Below the pieces are notes generated by a model. The model worked only from the letters and a program-made list of their open reading frames with translations, was not told the origin of the DNA and did no database searches. Position numbers and translations under genes: made by a program. Below, one piece after another: positions 42,653 to 51,714 of a DNA stretch of 64,000 bases. Location of the stretch: the NCBI RefSeq assembly GCF_027627475.1, contig NZ_CP115484.1, positions 3,890,001-3,954,000 on the forward strand. Reading direction: 5' to 3'. The stretch's first letter is position 1. The number at the start of each line of letters is the position of its first letter. Origin of the DNA: Paenibacillus sp. SYP-B4298 (GTDB taxonomy: Bacteria; Bacillota; Bacilli; Paenibacillales; Paenibacillaceae).

Positions 42653-44071
42653 ATGAAAGCCACTGTTACCCCACCCGCATCCACCCGGCCGCCCCGGGAC
42701 AAGCACCAGATCGCGCCGTCTCGGCTTCTGCCCTCGCTGTACCAAGCGGTATGGAGGTGGCATTTTTACGCAGGCATCATCTTTGCGCCGTTCCTCATGA
42801 TCCTCGCCTTCAGCGGCGGCGTCTACCTGTTCAAGCCACAGATCGAGGGCTATCTTTACAAGGATATGCTGACGGTGCGCGCCGTCGCCCCGGCAGCTCT
42901 GAGCGCTGACGAGATCATTGCCAAAACGGAACGCGCTTACCCAGGAACCTCCATATCCTCCATTACTTACACGGATCAACCGCAGGAGACGATAAAGCTG
43001 AACGCTGCTCGCAACGGCGTCTCCACTACGATGTATGCCGACCCGTATACCGGCAACATTGTTGGCCTGTTGAATAATGATTCAACCTTCAGCGCCTTCT
43101 TCAAAAAAATGCATAGCCAGCTCGTCATTGGCGGCACCTGGGCCAACCGTCTGGTCGAGCTCGCTGCTTGCTGGGCATTGCTGCTGGTTGTAACCGGACT
43201 CTATTTGTGGTGGCCGCGCAACAAGGCTTCGATCTGGGGAACGGTTCTGCCCCGTCTAAGCCGCCCCGGCAGCCGTCAATTTTGGCGCGATCTTCACGCG
43301 GTTCCGGCCTTTTGGCTATCCTTATTCATGATTCTGCTCATCGCTTCGGGGCTACCCTGGTCAGGGGTGCTCGGCAAGCAGATTGACCGGTTCGCCAACG
43401 CTACAAATACAAGCTATCCCCCCTATGCACTTAGCTTTATGACCAAGCCCGATGCCGTCACTGTCACCAAGGATATAGCCGACGACGTGCCTTGGGCAAC
43501 TGAGAATCTGCCCGTTCCCGAATCGGCCGCAGGCGGCTATATCCCGCTGCAGGTGCAAGAGGTAGCCGAAATTGCCGACAGACAGCAGGTTCAGAAGCCA
43601 TATACTATCTCCCTGCCGCAAGGCGAACGTGGCGTCTACACCATATCCACCGCACATTCTCGACCCGGCAACAATGCCACACTGCATATTGATCCATACA
43701 GTGGCGCCGTGCTGACTGATGTCCGCTTTGCGGATTATGGCTTCATGGCCAAGTTGATTACACTCGGGATCGCAATGCATGAAGGCAAGCTCTTCGGCTG
43801 GCCGAATCAACTGCTTGGACTCCTTACATGTATCGGCATTATGCTGATGTCTGTTAGTGCCTATACGATGTGGCGCAAGCGTAAGCCCAGTGGCAAGCTT
43901 GGTGCTCCAGGCCGCCCGCAGGAGAAACGGGTAAGACGAGGCGTCTTGCTGATTATGCTCGCATGTGGTGTGCTCATGCCCCTAGTCGGCCTTTCACTGC
44001 TGGCGGTGCTGGCGCTGGACATGCTCGTGATTCGCCGCATCCCGACGCTCAAGCATTGGTTCTCAGCATAA
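42653..44071 (+). CDS. PepSY-associated membrane protein (PepSY_TM)
   Basis: 472 residues behind AAGGAGGACATC. Four or five helices: WHFYAGIIFAPFLMILAFSGGVYLF, then an extracytoplasmic PepSY-like domain (SADEIIAKTERAYPGTSISS ... MYADPYTGNIVG), a second helix pair (LVELAACWALLLVVTGLYLWWP), WRDLHAVPAFWLSLFMILLIASGLPW, and a C-terminal pair. The W-H/D-L-H motifs are those of PiuB/PepSY_TM proteins, which are linked to iron or copper siderophore reduction and uptake. It is followed after 16 bases by a YtkA-like lipoprotein gene, probably in one operon. Confidence 0.85.
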   Translation: MKATVTPPASTRPPRDKHQIAPSRLLPSLYQAVWRWHFYAGIIFAPFLMILAFSGGVYLFKPQIEGYLYKDMLTVRAVAPAALSADEIIAKTERAYPGTSISSITYTDQPQETIKLNAARNGVSTTMYADPYTGNIVGLLNNDSTFSAFFKKMHSQLVIGGTWANRLVELAACWALLLVVTGLYLWWPRNKASIWGTVLPRLSRPGSRQFWRDLHAVPAFWLSLFMILLIASGLPWSGVLGKQIDRFANATNTSYPPYALSFMTKPDAVTVTKDIADDVPWATENLPVPESAAGGYIPLQVQEVAEIADRQQVQKPYTISLPQGERGVYTISTAHSRPGNNATLHIDPYSGAVLTDVRFADYGFMAKLITLGIAMHEGKLFGWPNQLLGLLTCIGIMLMSVSAYTMWRKRKPSGKLGAPGRPQEKRVRRGVLLIMLACGVLMPLVGLSLLAVLALDMLVIRRIPTLKHWFSA

Positions 44072-44087
44072 TTCAGGAGGGACAACG

Positions 44088-44591
44088 ATGACACAGATGA
44101 ATTCCTTATTGCGGTTCGCATTGACGCTTGCGCCCCTGCTCTCCCTGCTGCTGCTCAGCGCTTGCGCCCCTAATACAGCCGGCACAGACGAGCACGGTCT
44201 GCGCCCTTATCTGGCAGTGGACCTGCAATTGCCAGACAAGCTTGCTTCGCACAGTACTAGCCAGTTCAGCATAACAGTCCGTCGCAGCGGTCAGCCGGTA
44301 ACAGTTGACCAGGTGACCTTCGAGATTTGGCCGGAGGGACAGGAGGCGTTACGGCAATCGATGCCCGGCGTTCCAACTGGAGAAGGTCGATATACAGCCA
44401 CGCACCAGTTGTCGGGCGAGGGCATCTATATTATCCGCAGCACCGTAAGCGCTGGGGAACTGGAGGCGAGGCCGGAGAGGCGCTTCGCGATCGGCCAGGA
44501 CGCCGTGCAGCGGCTTGCCGAACTGGAGGCGATGCAGGCTGGCGGCAATCACGAGGAAGGTGCCGCCTCCGCAGGACATCATGACCACTAG
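44088..44591 (+). CDS. YtkA/FixH-like lipoprotein
   Basis: 167 residues. Signal peptide with lipobox LLLLSACAPN, so the protein is anchored outside the cell. The body (about 45-145) is a beta-sandwich like YtkA: HSTSQFSITVRRSGQPVTVD, VTFEIWPEG and GEGIYIIRSTVSAGELEA. The tail is Gly/His-rich (GGNHEEGAASAGHHDH), which suggests metal binding. AGGAGG precedes the ATG. It lies 16 bases after the PepSY_TM gene. Second protein of this type in the region; probably a copper or haem accessory factor, not proven. Confidence 0.78.
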   Translation: MTQMNSLLRFALTLAPLLSLLLLSACAPNTAGTDEHGLRPYLAVDLQLPDKLASHSTSQFSITVRRSGQPVTVDQVTFEIWPEGQEALRQSMPGVPTGEGRYTATHQLSGEGIYIIRSTVSAGELEARPERRFAIGQDAVQRLAELEAMQAGGNHEEGAASAGHHDH

Positions 44592-44651
44592 TCCCTGTCT
44601 TCACCCGCTCCGAGACATGATGTATCCCCTGTGCGCCCCCTGCTGCGCTAA

Positions 44652-44690
44652 TAACCCCAAGAATGCTGTATATCAACATCCTTGGGGTTA
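44652..44690. terminator. bidirectional terminator
   Basis: A 14-bp stem with one mismatch (TAACCCCAAGAATG arm) and an 11-base loop between convergent genes, the YtkA-like lipoprotein gene (plus) and the CopD-like gene (minus). Confidence 0.75.
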
Positions 44691-44735
44691 ATTGAGTTAG
44701 AGCGCACAGCTAGTGCCAACACATGCTCCGATTCC

Positions 44736-46022
44736 TCATGGCACGATCTCCTGTTGCTCATAATGGAAGCTCTGCTGCTCGGCATCGGTCACATTGACCT
44801 TCAATGTCCAATCGCCAGCTTCATTCAGATAGTCGCCTACAGCCTCATACGTATATTTGTCAAAGCCTTCAAATCCATACGGGTCAGGCCCGCCCTCCTT
44901 GAAGCTAACAGGCACAGCTAGCGCCTGGCTTCCATGTGCAAGCCTCACCTCCACCGTTGCCGGACGTCCCTTGCCCTCTGGCAGCCAGACATCGAGGCGC
45001 ACGAGCTGCTTCCCGCCGGCTTCATCGCGAATGCGCAGCGACATATGCGCATCTGTGCCCATCACATGCCAGTAAATCGGCTCCTGCAGCACCCCTTTTG
45101 GCTGCGAGGAGGACTGCACCACAGCCGCAAGCAGTTGGATCAGCACCATCACACTTAATGCAAAGCGCAGGCTCTGCCCGAAGCGGAAGGAACCGCTGTC
45201 TTGTGAAGCAGAGCTCTGCCGCCGCCAGCGACGATACGCATCAGCCATAAACAGCGCTACGGTGCCAGACAGCACAAGGCTGAACAGCAGTATTGCCCCA
45301 AGCGGCTTCTCCAGCCCTCCAGATAGTCGGAGCACAGCATCCGCTATTCCGGTCACAAGCCACACTCCGCCCGCTCCCGCCGCCCATTTCATGTATCGCC
45401 GTATCAACATATCCTGCGATGCCGATCCCTTCGGCTCCGAAGCAAGCGCAGTATAGAGCGCAGCCCCCCCGCCTAGCCAGACCGCGCCGGACAGGGCATG
45501 GACCCCCATCAGCAGCAGCCATCCGATGCCTTCCACAGTGAACAGACGCTCGGCCTCATATAGATTCAATCCGAATGCCAGTCCCCAGACACCGATCACC
45601 CTCGCGAACAGTGCAGCGGTCTGCGGGATGATGCCCCACACGGCGAGCAACAGACCGGCAGCCATGGCAGCCTTCACGATAGTCAGCCCATTATCCGTTC
45701 CAACCCATATAATGGACAGCAACACCGCGATCGAAGCGATCTGCTCCAATCGGTTCAAGTCCTTCCAGTTGCCCGTTACAGCGGCCTCAGGCCATATGGC
45801 ATAGCGAAATATCGAGCTCCCCAGCAGCAAGAGCACGGACAGCAACTCGAAGAAGCGCCCGCATACGGCAAGCACAAGCGCCCATTCACTGCTGCTAGCC
45901 GCCTGCTGCCCATGGTTGTGTGCCCATACGGTCATCTGCCCTGTCGGGACAAGTCCCTCCCACAAGACGATAACCGCTCCTATAACCAGCGCCAGCCAAC
46001 CGGCCTTCGCATTCACTCTCAT
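44736..46022 (-). CDS. CopD-like copper/membrane protein with extracytoplasmic C-terminal domain
   Basis: 428 residues from ATG 46022 (MRVNAKAGWLALV). About eight helices with the CopD-type core VEGIGWLLLMGVHALSGAVWLGGGAALYTAL (shown in parts: GVHALSGAVWLGGGA) and LIRRYMKWAAGAGGVWLVTG. The last 110 residues (after VQSSSQPKGVLQEPI) form a soluble beta-rich domain outside the membrane, similar in outline to the YtkA-like proteins encoded nearby (VRLDVWLPEGKGRPATVEV ... YLNEAGDWTLKVNV). CopD proteins move or bind copper. With the SafE-like, PepSY and YtkA-like genes this forms a metal/cytochrome-maturation set. Confidence 0.78.
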   Translation of the reverse strand: MRVNAKAGWLALVIGAVIVLWEGLVPTGQMTVWAHNHGQQAASSSEWALVLAVCGRFFELLSVLLLLGSSIFRYAIWPEAAVTGNWKDLNRLEQIASIAVLLSIIWVGTDNGLTIVKAAMAAGLLLAVWGIIPQTAALFARVIGVWGLAFGLNLYEAERLFTVEGIGWLLLMGVHALSGAVWLGGGAALYTALASEPKGSASQDMLIRRYMKWAAGAGGVWLVTGIADAVLRLSGGLEKPLGAILLFSLVLSGTVALFMADAYRRWRRQSSASQDSGSFRFGQSLRFALSVMVLIQLLAAVVQSSSQPKGVLQEPIYWHVMGTDAHMSLRIRDEAGGKQLVRLDVWLPEGKGRPATVEVRLAHGSQALAVPVSFKEGGPDPYGFEGFDKYTYEAVGDYLNEAGDWTLKVNVTDAEQQSFHYEQQEIVP

Positions 46023-46257
46023 GCTTTGTCCCTCTTCCATCCTACGATTCTTGGCACTGCGGCACGTACCTATTTTCTCTGTCCTGTACAGAAATGAAAA
46101 TAGCTCTTATGAGCCATTCCGTAGCTACATATGAAATCGGCTGTCGCCGTTCTTGACAGGCTAAGCTTCGTTTCGCGTAGATATAGAAGCACATATACGG
46201 CGAGCAGCACTTATGCATCCTTATATATCAAGCCTAAACGGCTGTGTCATTCTTGGC

Positions 46258-46289
46258 AAAAAAAAGCTGCCGGTTATCCCTCGGCAGCT
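46258..46289 (-). terminator. terminator of the bdbDC operon
   Basis: On the minus strand AGCTGCCG, a 9-base loop, CGGCAGCT and then seven Ts; 25 bases past the BdbC stop codon. A textbook rho-independent terminator. Confidence 0.9.
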
Positions 46290-46313
46290 AGTTCATGCAT
46301 AGCTTGTGCATGC

Positions 46314-46721
46314 CTATTTTCTCGTCAGAACGAGAATCAGTGTAATCAAGGTAAAAGCAATCAGCGCCAGAAACGGAATGGTTATGAACCCAAGCCAGTT
46401 AATATACTGGGCGCTGCACGGTACCCCTTGCGTACAAGGCTTGATCTCCGCCAGGCCGGGAATCTTCTGCAGCATGTAATGGAAGGTCGATACGCACATG
46501 CCTATAATCGAAAGCGGCAGCACGTATTTCCGAACGGTATGCTCGTCAAAGAAGGCCGCAATGCCAAGAATAATACTGAGCGGATACATTAAAATGCGTT
46601 GGTACCAGCAATATTCGCATGGTATGAAGCCCAATATCTCACTAAAATACAGACTTCCAAAAGTCGCGACCAACGCGACCAGCCAAGCCAGATACAAGCT
46701 GTATTGCCTGAGTGTTCTCAT
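46314..46721 (-). CDS. bdbC: disulfide bond formation protein BdbC (DsbB-like)
   Basis: 135 residues with four helices. The two redox pairs are GFIPCEYCWYQRILMYP (CxxC in the first loop) and KPCTQGVPCSAQY in the second loop. It passes electrons from the thiol-disulfide oxidoreductase BdbD to menaquinone, regenerating oxidised BdbD. It lies 21 bases after the bdbD gene. In Bacillus BdbCD is needed for competence and for folding of c-type cytochromes and secreted proteins, which suits the neighbouring oxidase-related genes. Confidence 0.92.
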   Translation of the reverse strand: MRTLRQYSLYLAWLVALVATFGSLYFSEILGFIPCEYCWYQRILMYPLSIILGIAAFFDEHTVRKYVLPLSIIGMCVSTFHYMLQKIPGLAEIKPCTQGVPCSAQYINWLGFITIPFLALIAFTLITLILVLTRK

Positions 46722-46742
46722 GCTTCAAGCCCCCTTTGATCT

Positions 46743-47420
46743 TTACTTGGCTTCCTGCTCGATCGCCTGCTTGATCGCCTCATAATCGAACGGATTCGCA
46801 ATGACAATATTATTCACCATAATGGTAGGTGTCTGTCGAATGTTGAACTTCGTCACCAATTGATTGTCCTCTGCGATTTTTGCAGCCACCTCGTCCGATT
46901 TGCTCTGCTGCTTGAACGCTTCCTCGTCCAGACCCGGCACCGACGCGCGTGCCACCTCAAGCAGCGAGTCCGCCGTCACCCACGTCGAATCATGATTCAC
47001 ATCCGGTTGCTTGGCGAATAGTGCGGTATGGAAATTCCAGAACTGCTCCGGGTTGCTCTTCCAGATGGCTTCACTCGCCTCCGCCGCAAGCTGAGATTCC
47101 TCTCCATGGAACAGCGTATTGATGAATGAATAGGTTGCAATGCCTGTATCGACATAATCCTTCTTCAATTGCGGCCAGATTTGCTGCTCCCATGACTTAC
47201 AGCTTGGACATTTATAATCCCCGAACTCAACTACCGATACCTTGGCATCCTGATTGCCAATGATCGGCTGGCCACTAACCGAAGGCGACTCGGCTGCCGT
47301 TTTGTTCTCGCCTTCCTTATTCTTGCTGACAGTATTCAGCGCAAACAGCGCTCCAAACAACAGAACAATGATTAAGGTATACACTACAAGACTGCGCGAT
47401 TTCTTATTCTTGTTACTCAT
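46743..47420 (-). CDS. bdbD: thiol-disulfide oxidoreductase BdbD (DsbA family)
   Basis: 225 residues from ATG 47420 (MSNKNKKSRSLVVYTLIIV). An N-terminal membrane anchor is followed by a DsbA-type thioredoxin fold: KVSVVEFGDYKCPSCKSWEQ with active site CPSC, and the cis-Pro loop RQTPTIMVNN. It introduces disulfides into exported proteins and is re-oxidised by BdbC, encoded just downstream. The operon has its own promoter in the upstream region and ends at a strong terminator. Confidence 0.92.
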   Translation of the reverse strand: MSNKNKKSRSLVVYTLIIVLLFGALFALNTVSKNKEGENKTAAESPSVSGQPIIGNQDAKVSVVEFGDYKCPSCKSWEQQIWPQLKKDYVDTGIATYSFINTLFHGEESQLAAEASEAIWKSNPEQFWNFHTALFAKQPDVNHDSTWVTADSLLEVARASVPGLDEEAFKQQSKSDEVAAKIAEDNQLVTKFNIRQTPTIMVNNIVIANPFDYEAIKQAIEQEAK

Positions 47421-47949
47421 GCTCCACCTCTTCATAAATTTGAATTGTATCCTATTTCTTCAATTTATTACTTGTCTACTCATTCGACATTCACGCCGCA
47501 TCCTCCTCCAAGACACGACATGTTTATCCCAGAAAGTTCAACTCTCTGTGTGCCATGGCGGCTGTCCACACACCACTACACGCCCATCCTCCAGCTCTCC
47601 ATTGGACGGAATCGCATCATCACCATCTCGCGCAGCTTCCACCTTCAAGAGAGAGGCATTGTTGCATGCTGCCCGTTATGCCTCATCATCATTCCGATGA
47701 TTTATCATACCATGATAGCTGCAGCTTGAGCTACATGTCTTGAACATCATTATACTACTCACTGTAGTTTAATGCAGCCCACCTCTGCTCCTGGGAGGGA
47801 CAACGAATATATTATATCAGAACCTGGCAGCAAATGAACAGCGAACTGTAACGAAATTCTGAACATTATGCCGATTCCTCACGATGACGATTGTCGGTGG
47901 CAAAAGCGACATTTTTTTCATATTTTTAGTTAGATGGGTCAAAATAGGA
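47421..47949. other. intergenic region between bdbD and the P-type ATPase gene
   Basis: About 530 bases. Three overlapping plus-strand frames (47445-47743) have odd composition (His/Ser/Pro-rich) and no ribosome site and are not called. The bdbD promoter should lie near 47440-47480. The region from 47750 to 47949 is AT-rich and leads into the ATPase promoter. No repeat or RNA structure was recognised. Confidence 0.35.
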
Positions 47950-47996
47950 TTGACACCGACGTGCTTCAGATTTATCATATGAATAAGTATTCATAT
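47950..47996 (+). promoter_or_regulatory. promoter with ArsR/SmtB-type (CzrA/CadC-like) operator
   Basis: TTGACA (47950-47955), a 17-base spacer and TATCAT (47973-47978) form a good sigma-A promoter. A perfect 9-2-9 palindrome, ATATGAATA-AG-TATTCATAT (47977-47996), overlaps the -10 end and the start site. This is the operator form of zinc/cadmium sensors of the ArsR/SmtB family, so repression lifted by Zn or Cd is expected. No such regulator gene is in the window. Confidence 0.82.
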
Positions 47997-48019
47997 ATTG
48001 ATCGAAAGAAGGTCTTCTT

Positions 48020-50242
48020 ATGAATGAATATCGTATAAAGGGCTTATCCTGCGCGGGCTGTGCCCAGCGTATCGAGGATGAGATCAAGGAGCTGGAGCAT
48101 GGCTCCGATACGAAGCTAAGCTACAATTCCGGGAAATTGACCGTCCATCCGGACATCTCTATGGCAGCGGTCAGGAAGATTCTGAAGTCGGACGGCGCCT
48201 ATATCGTCCATCCATCGCGATCGGGCAGCTCTGGTCATGGTCATCATGACCATCATCACAGTGAGCACAAGCACAGCCATACGAACCATGATCATAGCCA
48301 CGGCGGGCACAGTCATAGCCATGATGATGACCACGACCATGACCACAGTCATGATGCGAACGGCAAAATGCTGAAGCTGCTGATCACCTCAGCCATTCTG
48401 TATGCGGGGGCACTGCTGCTGGATGGCACTGTGAAGCCGCAGGCGCTCATTTTGCTCTATCTGGCAGCAACGATTATTAGTGGGTACACCACTTTTCTGC
48501 GCGGCCTGAAAAATCTGCTCAAGCTCAAATTCAACATCGATACGCTGATGACGATTGCACTCATCGGAGCCGTCGCTATCGGCGAATGGAAGGAAGCCAC
48601 ACTCGTCGCCATCCTGTTCGGACTTAACGAGCTGCTGGAGGGCTACGGCATGGAGAAGGCACGCCGCTCGATGGAGGCGCTGCTGGAGGTTGCCCCGAAG
48701 GAAGCGCTCAAGCTGGAGAATGGGAAGGAGAGGGTCGTTCCTATTGCCTCCCTGCAGGCTGGCGATCTGGTTCGCATCAAGCCGGGGACCAAGATTCCAT
48801 CCGATGGCATCATTACCGAAGGGCGCAGCTCCGTGAATGAAGCCGCCATTACCGGGGAATCACTGCCGGTCGAGAAAGAGCCGGGCGCATCGGTATTTGG
48901 CGGGAGCATCAACAACGAAGGGCTGTTGCTTGTCCAGATCGAGAAGGCTTATCAGGACTCATCGCTGGCGAAGATTCTCCATCTCGTTCAAGAGGCTCAG
49001 GAGACGAAGACGCCAACCGAGCTGTTCATTAATCGGTTCGCCAAATATTACACCCCCATTATTATGGCTATCGCTGTGCTCGTGACCATCGTGCCGCCGC
49101 TGCTTCTGGGCGGAGAATGGATGAGCTGGCTGTACCAAGGATTATCCGTCCTGATTGTTGGCTGTCCGTGTGCGCTTATCTTGTCTTCACCGATTGCGAT
49201 TGTATCCGGCATTACCCGGGCCGCCCGTAATGGCATACTGGTCAAGGGCGGCGTATTTCTGGAGCAGCTTGGCAAGCTGGATGCGCTGGCCTTCGACAAG
49301 ACGGGCACATTGACCAAGGGCGAGCCGCATGTCGCTGAGCTCGAGGCTTACGACGAGCAGCGCTTCTTCCGGGTCGCGGGCGCGATCGAGAGGTCATCCT
49401 CTCATCCATTGGCGAAGGCTATTATGAAGGAGGTAGAGCGGCGCGGCATCTCGATCCCCGAGCCGGAGGAGATCGAAACCTTGGCAGGTAGCGGCATCAG
49501 GGCTCGCATCGAAGGTCGCAGCTACTGGCTCGGCAATGAGAACAGTATTCGCCATATCCATATGACGGATGCGGTCAGCGGACGGATTAGCCGCTTGAAG
49601 AGCGAGGGCCTGACACTCGTGCTCGTAGCCGATGAGCAGCAGGTGCTCGGCGTATTCGGCATCGCTGACGAGATTCGCGAGGAGAGCCGCGAGGTCATCC
49701 AGGCACTACACAAGCTGGGTATCCGCCGTACCGTCATGCTGACGGGCGACCATCAGCAGACGGCCGCCAAGGTCGCGGCTGCAGTCGGCGTCTCCGAATA
49801 TTACGGCGGATTGCTGCCAGAGGATAAGGTGAGCCAGATCCGCTCCCTCTCCCAACAAGGCACAGTCGGCATGATCGGCGACGGCATTAATGACGCTCCT
49901 GCACTCGCCTCGGCAAGCCTCGGCATCGCTATGGGCAAGGGTACAGACAGCGCCATCGAGACGGCGGACATCGTGCTGATGCAGGATCATCTCGGCAAGC
50001 TGCCTGAGGCGGTCTCTGTCGCCAAGCAGGTCAATCGGATCATCCGCTTCAACATTACCGTCTCGATCGGTCTGAAGGCGATCGCGCTGTTGCTGACCAT
50101 CCCCGGCTGGCTCACACTCTGGATCGCAATACTGTCCGACATGGGCGCGACAGTCTTCGTCACGCTGGTCAGCCTCACCATTCTGATACAGCGCCGCCAG
50201 GGCAGCGACTCGTCCCCAAAGGTAGAGAAAGAGATTGCATAA
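48020..50242 (+). CDS. heavy-metal P1B-type ATPase (Zn/Cd/Pb exporter, CadA/ZntA-like)
   Basis: 740 residues. N-terminal metal-binding domain with CAGC (11-14), then an unusual His/Asp-rich stretch (about 72-112, more than 20 His). The membrane metal site is CPC (382-384, GCPCALILSSP), the phosphorylation site DKTGT at Asp426, the HP dipeptide in SSSHPLAKA and the hinge GDGINDAPAL near 620. CPC plus the C-terminal SDMGATVFVTLVSLTIL fit the Zn/Cd/Pb class. It pumps metal out at the expense of ATP. The His-rich segment may buffer zinc. The ArsR-type operator upstream supports metal-induced expression. A hairpin follows the gene. Confidence 0.92.
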   Translation: MNEYRIKGLSCAGCAQRIEDEIKELEHGSDTKLSYNSGKLTVHPDISMAAVRKILKSDGAYIVHPSRSGSSGHGHHDHHHSEHKHSHTNHDHSHGGHSHSHDDDHDHDHSHDANGKMLKLLITSAILYAGALLLDGTVKPQALILLYLAATIISGYTTFLRGLKNLLKLKFNIDTLMTIALIGAVAIGEWKEATLVAILFGLNELLEGYGMEKARRSMEALLEVAPKEALKLENGKERVVPIASLQAGDLVRIKPGTKIPSDGIITEGRSSVNEAAITGESLPVEKEPGASVFGGSINNEGLLLVQIEKAYQDSSLAKILHLVQEAQETKTPTELFINRFAKYYTPIIMAIAVLVTIVPPLLLGGEWMSWLYQGLSVLIVGCPCALILSSPIAIVSGITRAARNGILVKGGVFLEQLGKLDALAFDKTGTLTKGEPHVAELEAYDEQRFFRVAGAIERSSSHPLAKAIMKEVERRGISIPEPEEIETLAGSGIRARIEGRSYWLGNENSIRHIHMTDAVSGRISRLKSEGLTLVLVADEQQVLGVFGIADEIREESREVIQALHKLGIRRTVMLTGDHQQTAAKVAAAVGVSEYYGGLLPEDKVSQIRSLSQQGTVGMIGDGINDAPALASASLGIAMGKGTDSAIETADIVLMQDHLGKLPEAVSVAKQVNRIIRFNITVSIGLKAIALLLTIPGWLTLWIAILSDMGATVFVTLVSLTILIQRRQGSDSSPKVEKEIA

Positions 50243-50249
50243 TGCATAA

Positions 50250-50289
50250 GAGACATCGTCGGCTTCAATACATCTGCCGACGATGTCTC
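50250..50289. terminator. bidirectional hairpin between ATPase and sensor-kinase genes
   Basis: A 14-bp perfect stem (GAGACATCGTCGGC and complement) with a 12-base loop between convergent genes. No T tract follows, so efficient termination is not certain. Confidence 0.6.
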
Positions 50290-50352
50290 CCACTGTAGAT
50301 TGCCACGCAATATGCTGCAGACGTCCTCTTCGGGCGGAGACAGGCTGCGACC

Positions 50353-51714
50353 TTATGGCGATGCGGGCAGCGATACCCGCATCGTCGTGCCCTCGCCCAG
50401 CTTGCTGACAACCCGAATTTTGCCGTTGTGGAGCGCAATAATCCGCTTCACAATTGATAGGCCGATGCCGTTGCCCCCCACCGTCCGGTCTCTTTGTTTG
50501 TCCACCTTGTAGAATGGCTGGAAGATGTTCTCCAGCTCGTCCTCTGGCATGCCCTGACCGTTGTCTGTAATCTCAATCTCAAGCCATTCATCATTTTGGC
50601 GCCCGCTAATGTGAATGGAGCCGTGATAGCCGGTGAATTTGATACTGTTCGTCAGCAGATTCATCCATAGATGAATAAGCTTCCCCTCATCTGCCGTGAT
50701 GACCAGCTCCGGCAAGTCCAGTTGCAGCTCAAGCTGCTTGGCAGCCCACTGCGGCTCCAGTGCGATGATGATGTTGCGAATCTGCTCATCCAGCCGATAG
50801 GTAACGGGATGGTTCACCGTCTGCTCGTAATCGAGCGAGGATAGCTGCAGCAGATCCTCGGTCAGCCGCGACAGCCGCTTGCTCTCCTGTTCAATAATAT
50901 CGAGCAGCCGGAGCCGGCTCTCTTCATCCAGCTTTTTATGCTTCAATGCTTGAGTAAAGCCTTGAATGGAGGTCAACGGAGACTGCAGCTCATGAGAGAC
51001 ATCCGAGACGAACTGTCTTCTTGATCTCTCCAGCATGCCCAGCTCGTGAGCCATGTGGTTGAAGCTCTCCGTCAATTGTCCGATCTCATCCTTGCGCCGC
51101 GTGCTCAGACGCAGATCGAACTCGCCTTTGGCCATCTTGCGGGTAGCTCTGGTCAGCTTCTGGATCGGCCGTACAATATAACGGGCTGAGATTAAAATAA
51201 ACAGACCTCCGAACAGCATGACAATGAACAACTGGTTGCGAAACAACTGGGACAAAAACTGCTTGAATTCCCCGAAGTCTGCTTCAACAAACAGCGCATA
51301 GGGCTGTCCTTCAACTATAAACGGCAACCCCACCATCATATGCCCGAAGCCATGCCTTTCCTCATTGCGGTATACCGCCCCCTTGATGACCTGAAGCAGC
51401 GCCCCCGATTCAATCTCGTAGGCCGTCTTGCCCTCAACTCCAGCCGGGCTGTGTAACGTTCTGCCTTCCTTGTCATACAACCGGTACGAATAAATCGGAA
51501 AAGCGGTCAAGCCTTGAACCAGATCCTCGCGATTGGAGGGCGTAGCCTGCTTGTAAGACTGCACAATCGTTTTCCCATTAGCAATCATGTTATCTAGCAT
51601 ATAGTTTCTCAACTGTCCGCTGTACAACTGTCCGTATACAAAAAAGCTCAAAATAATGCTGATTACCGTTGAGCCGAGAAAGGCGCACAGTATCCGAATG
51701 TACAGCGATTTAAT
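50353..51714 (-). CDS. HAMP-containing sensor histidine kinase, ATT start
   Basis: 453 residues if translation begins at the ATT codon at 51714, 7 bases after GGAGGTG and overlapping the stop of the response-regulator gene; this restores a first helix (KSLYIRILCAFLGSTVISII). The first conventional start, TTG 51651, would cut this helix in half. Further: extracytoplasmic sensor, second helix FIVMLFGGLFILISARYIV, HAMP, phospho-site SDVSHELQSPLTSIQGF, and ATPase motifs MNLLTNSIKFTG, DNGQGM, GNGIGLSIVKRI. Partner of the OmpR-type regulator; the RND exporter gene upstream is the likely target. Confidence 0.85.
   Translation of the reverse strand: MKSLYIRILCAFLGSTVISIILSFFVYGQLYSGQLRNYMLDNMIANGKTIVQSYKQATPSNREDLVQGLTAFPIYSYRLYDKEGRTLHSPAGVEGKTAYEIESGALLQVIKGAVYRNEERHGFGHMMVGLPFIVEGQPYALFVEADFGEFKQFLSQLFRNQLFIVMLFGGLFILISARYIVRPIQKLTRATRKMAKGEFDLRLSTRRKDEIGQLTESFNHMAHELGMLERSRRQFVSDVSHELQSPLTSIQGFTQALKHKKLDEESRLRLLDIIEQESKRLSRLTEDLLQLSSLDYEQTVNHPVTYRLDEQIRNIIIALEPQWAAKQLELQLDLPELVITADEGKLIHLWMNLLTNSIKFTGYHGSIHISGRQNDEWLEIEITDNGQGMPEDELENIFQPFYKVDKQRDRTVGGNGIGLSIVKRIIALHNGKIRVVSKLGEGTTMRVSLPASP

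Noticed and set aside
47445-47743. Overlapping His/Ser/Pro-rich plus-strand frames upstream of the metal ATPase
   Set aside because: Three frames are open over the same bases with no ribosome site; the His-rich appearance comes from CAT/CAC-rich intergenic sequence.
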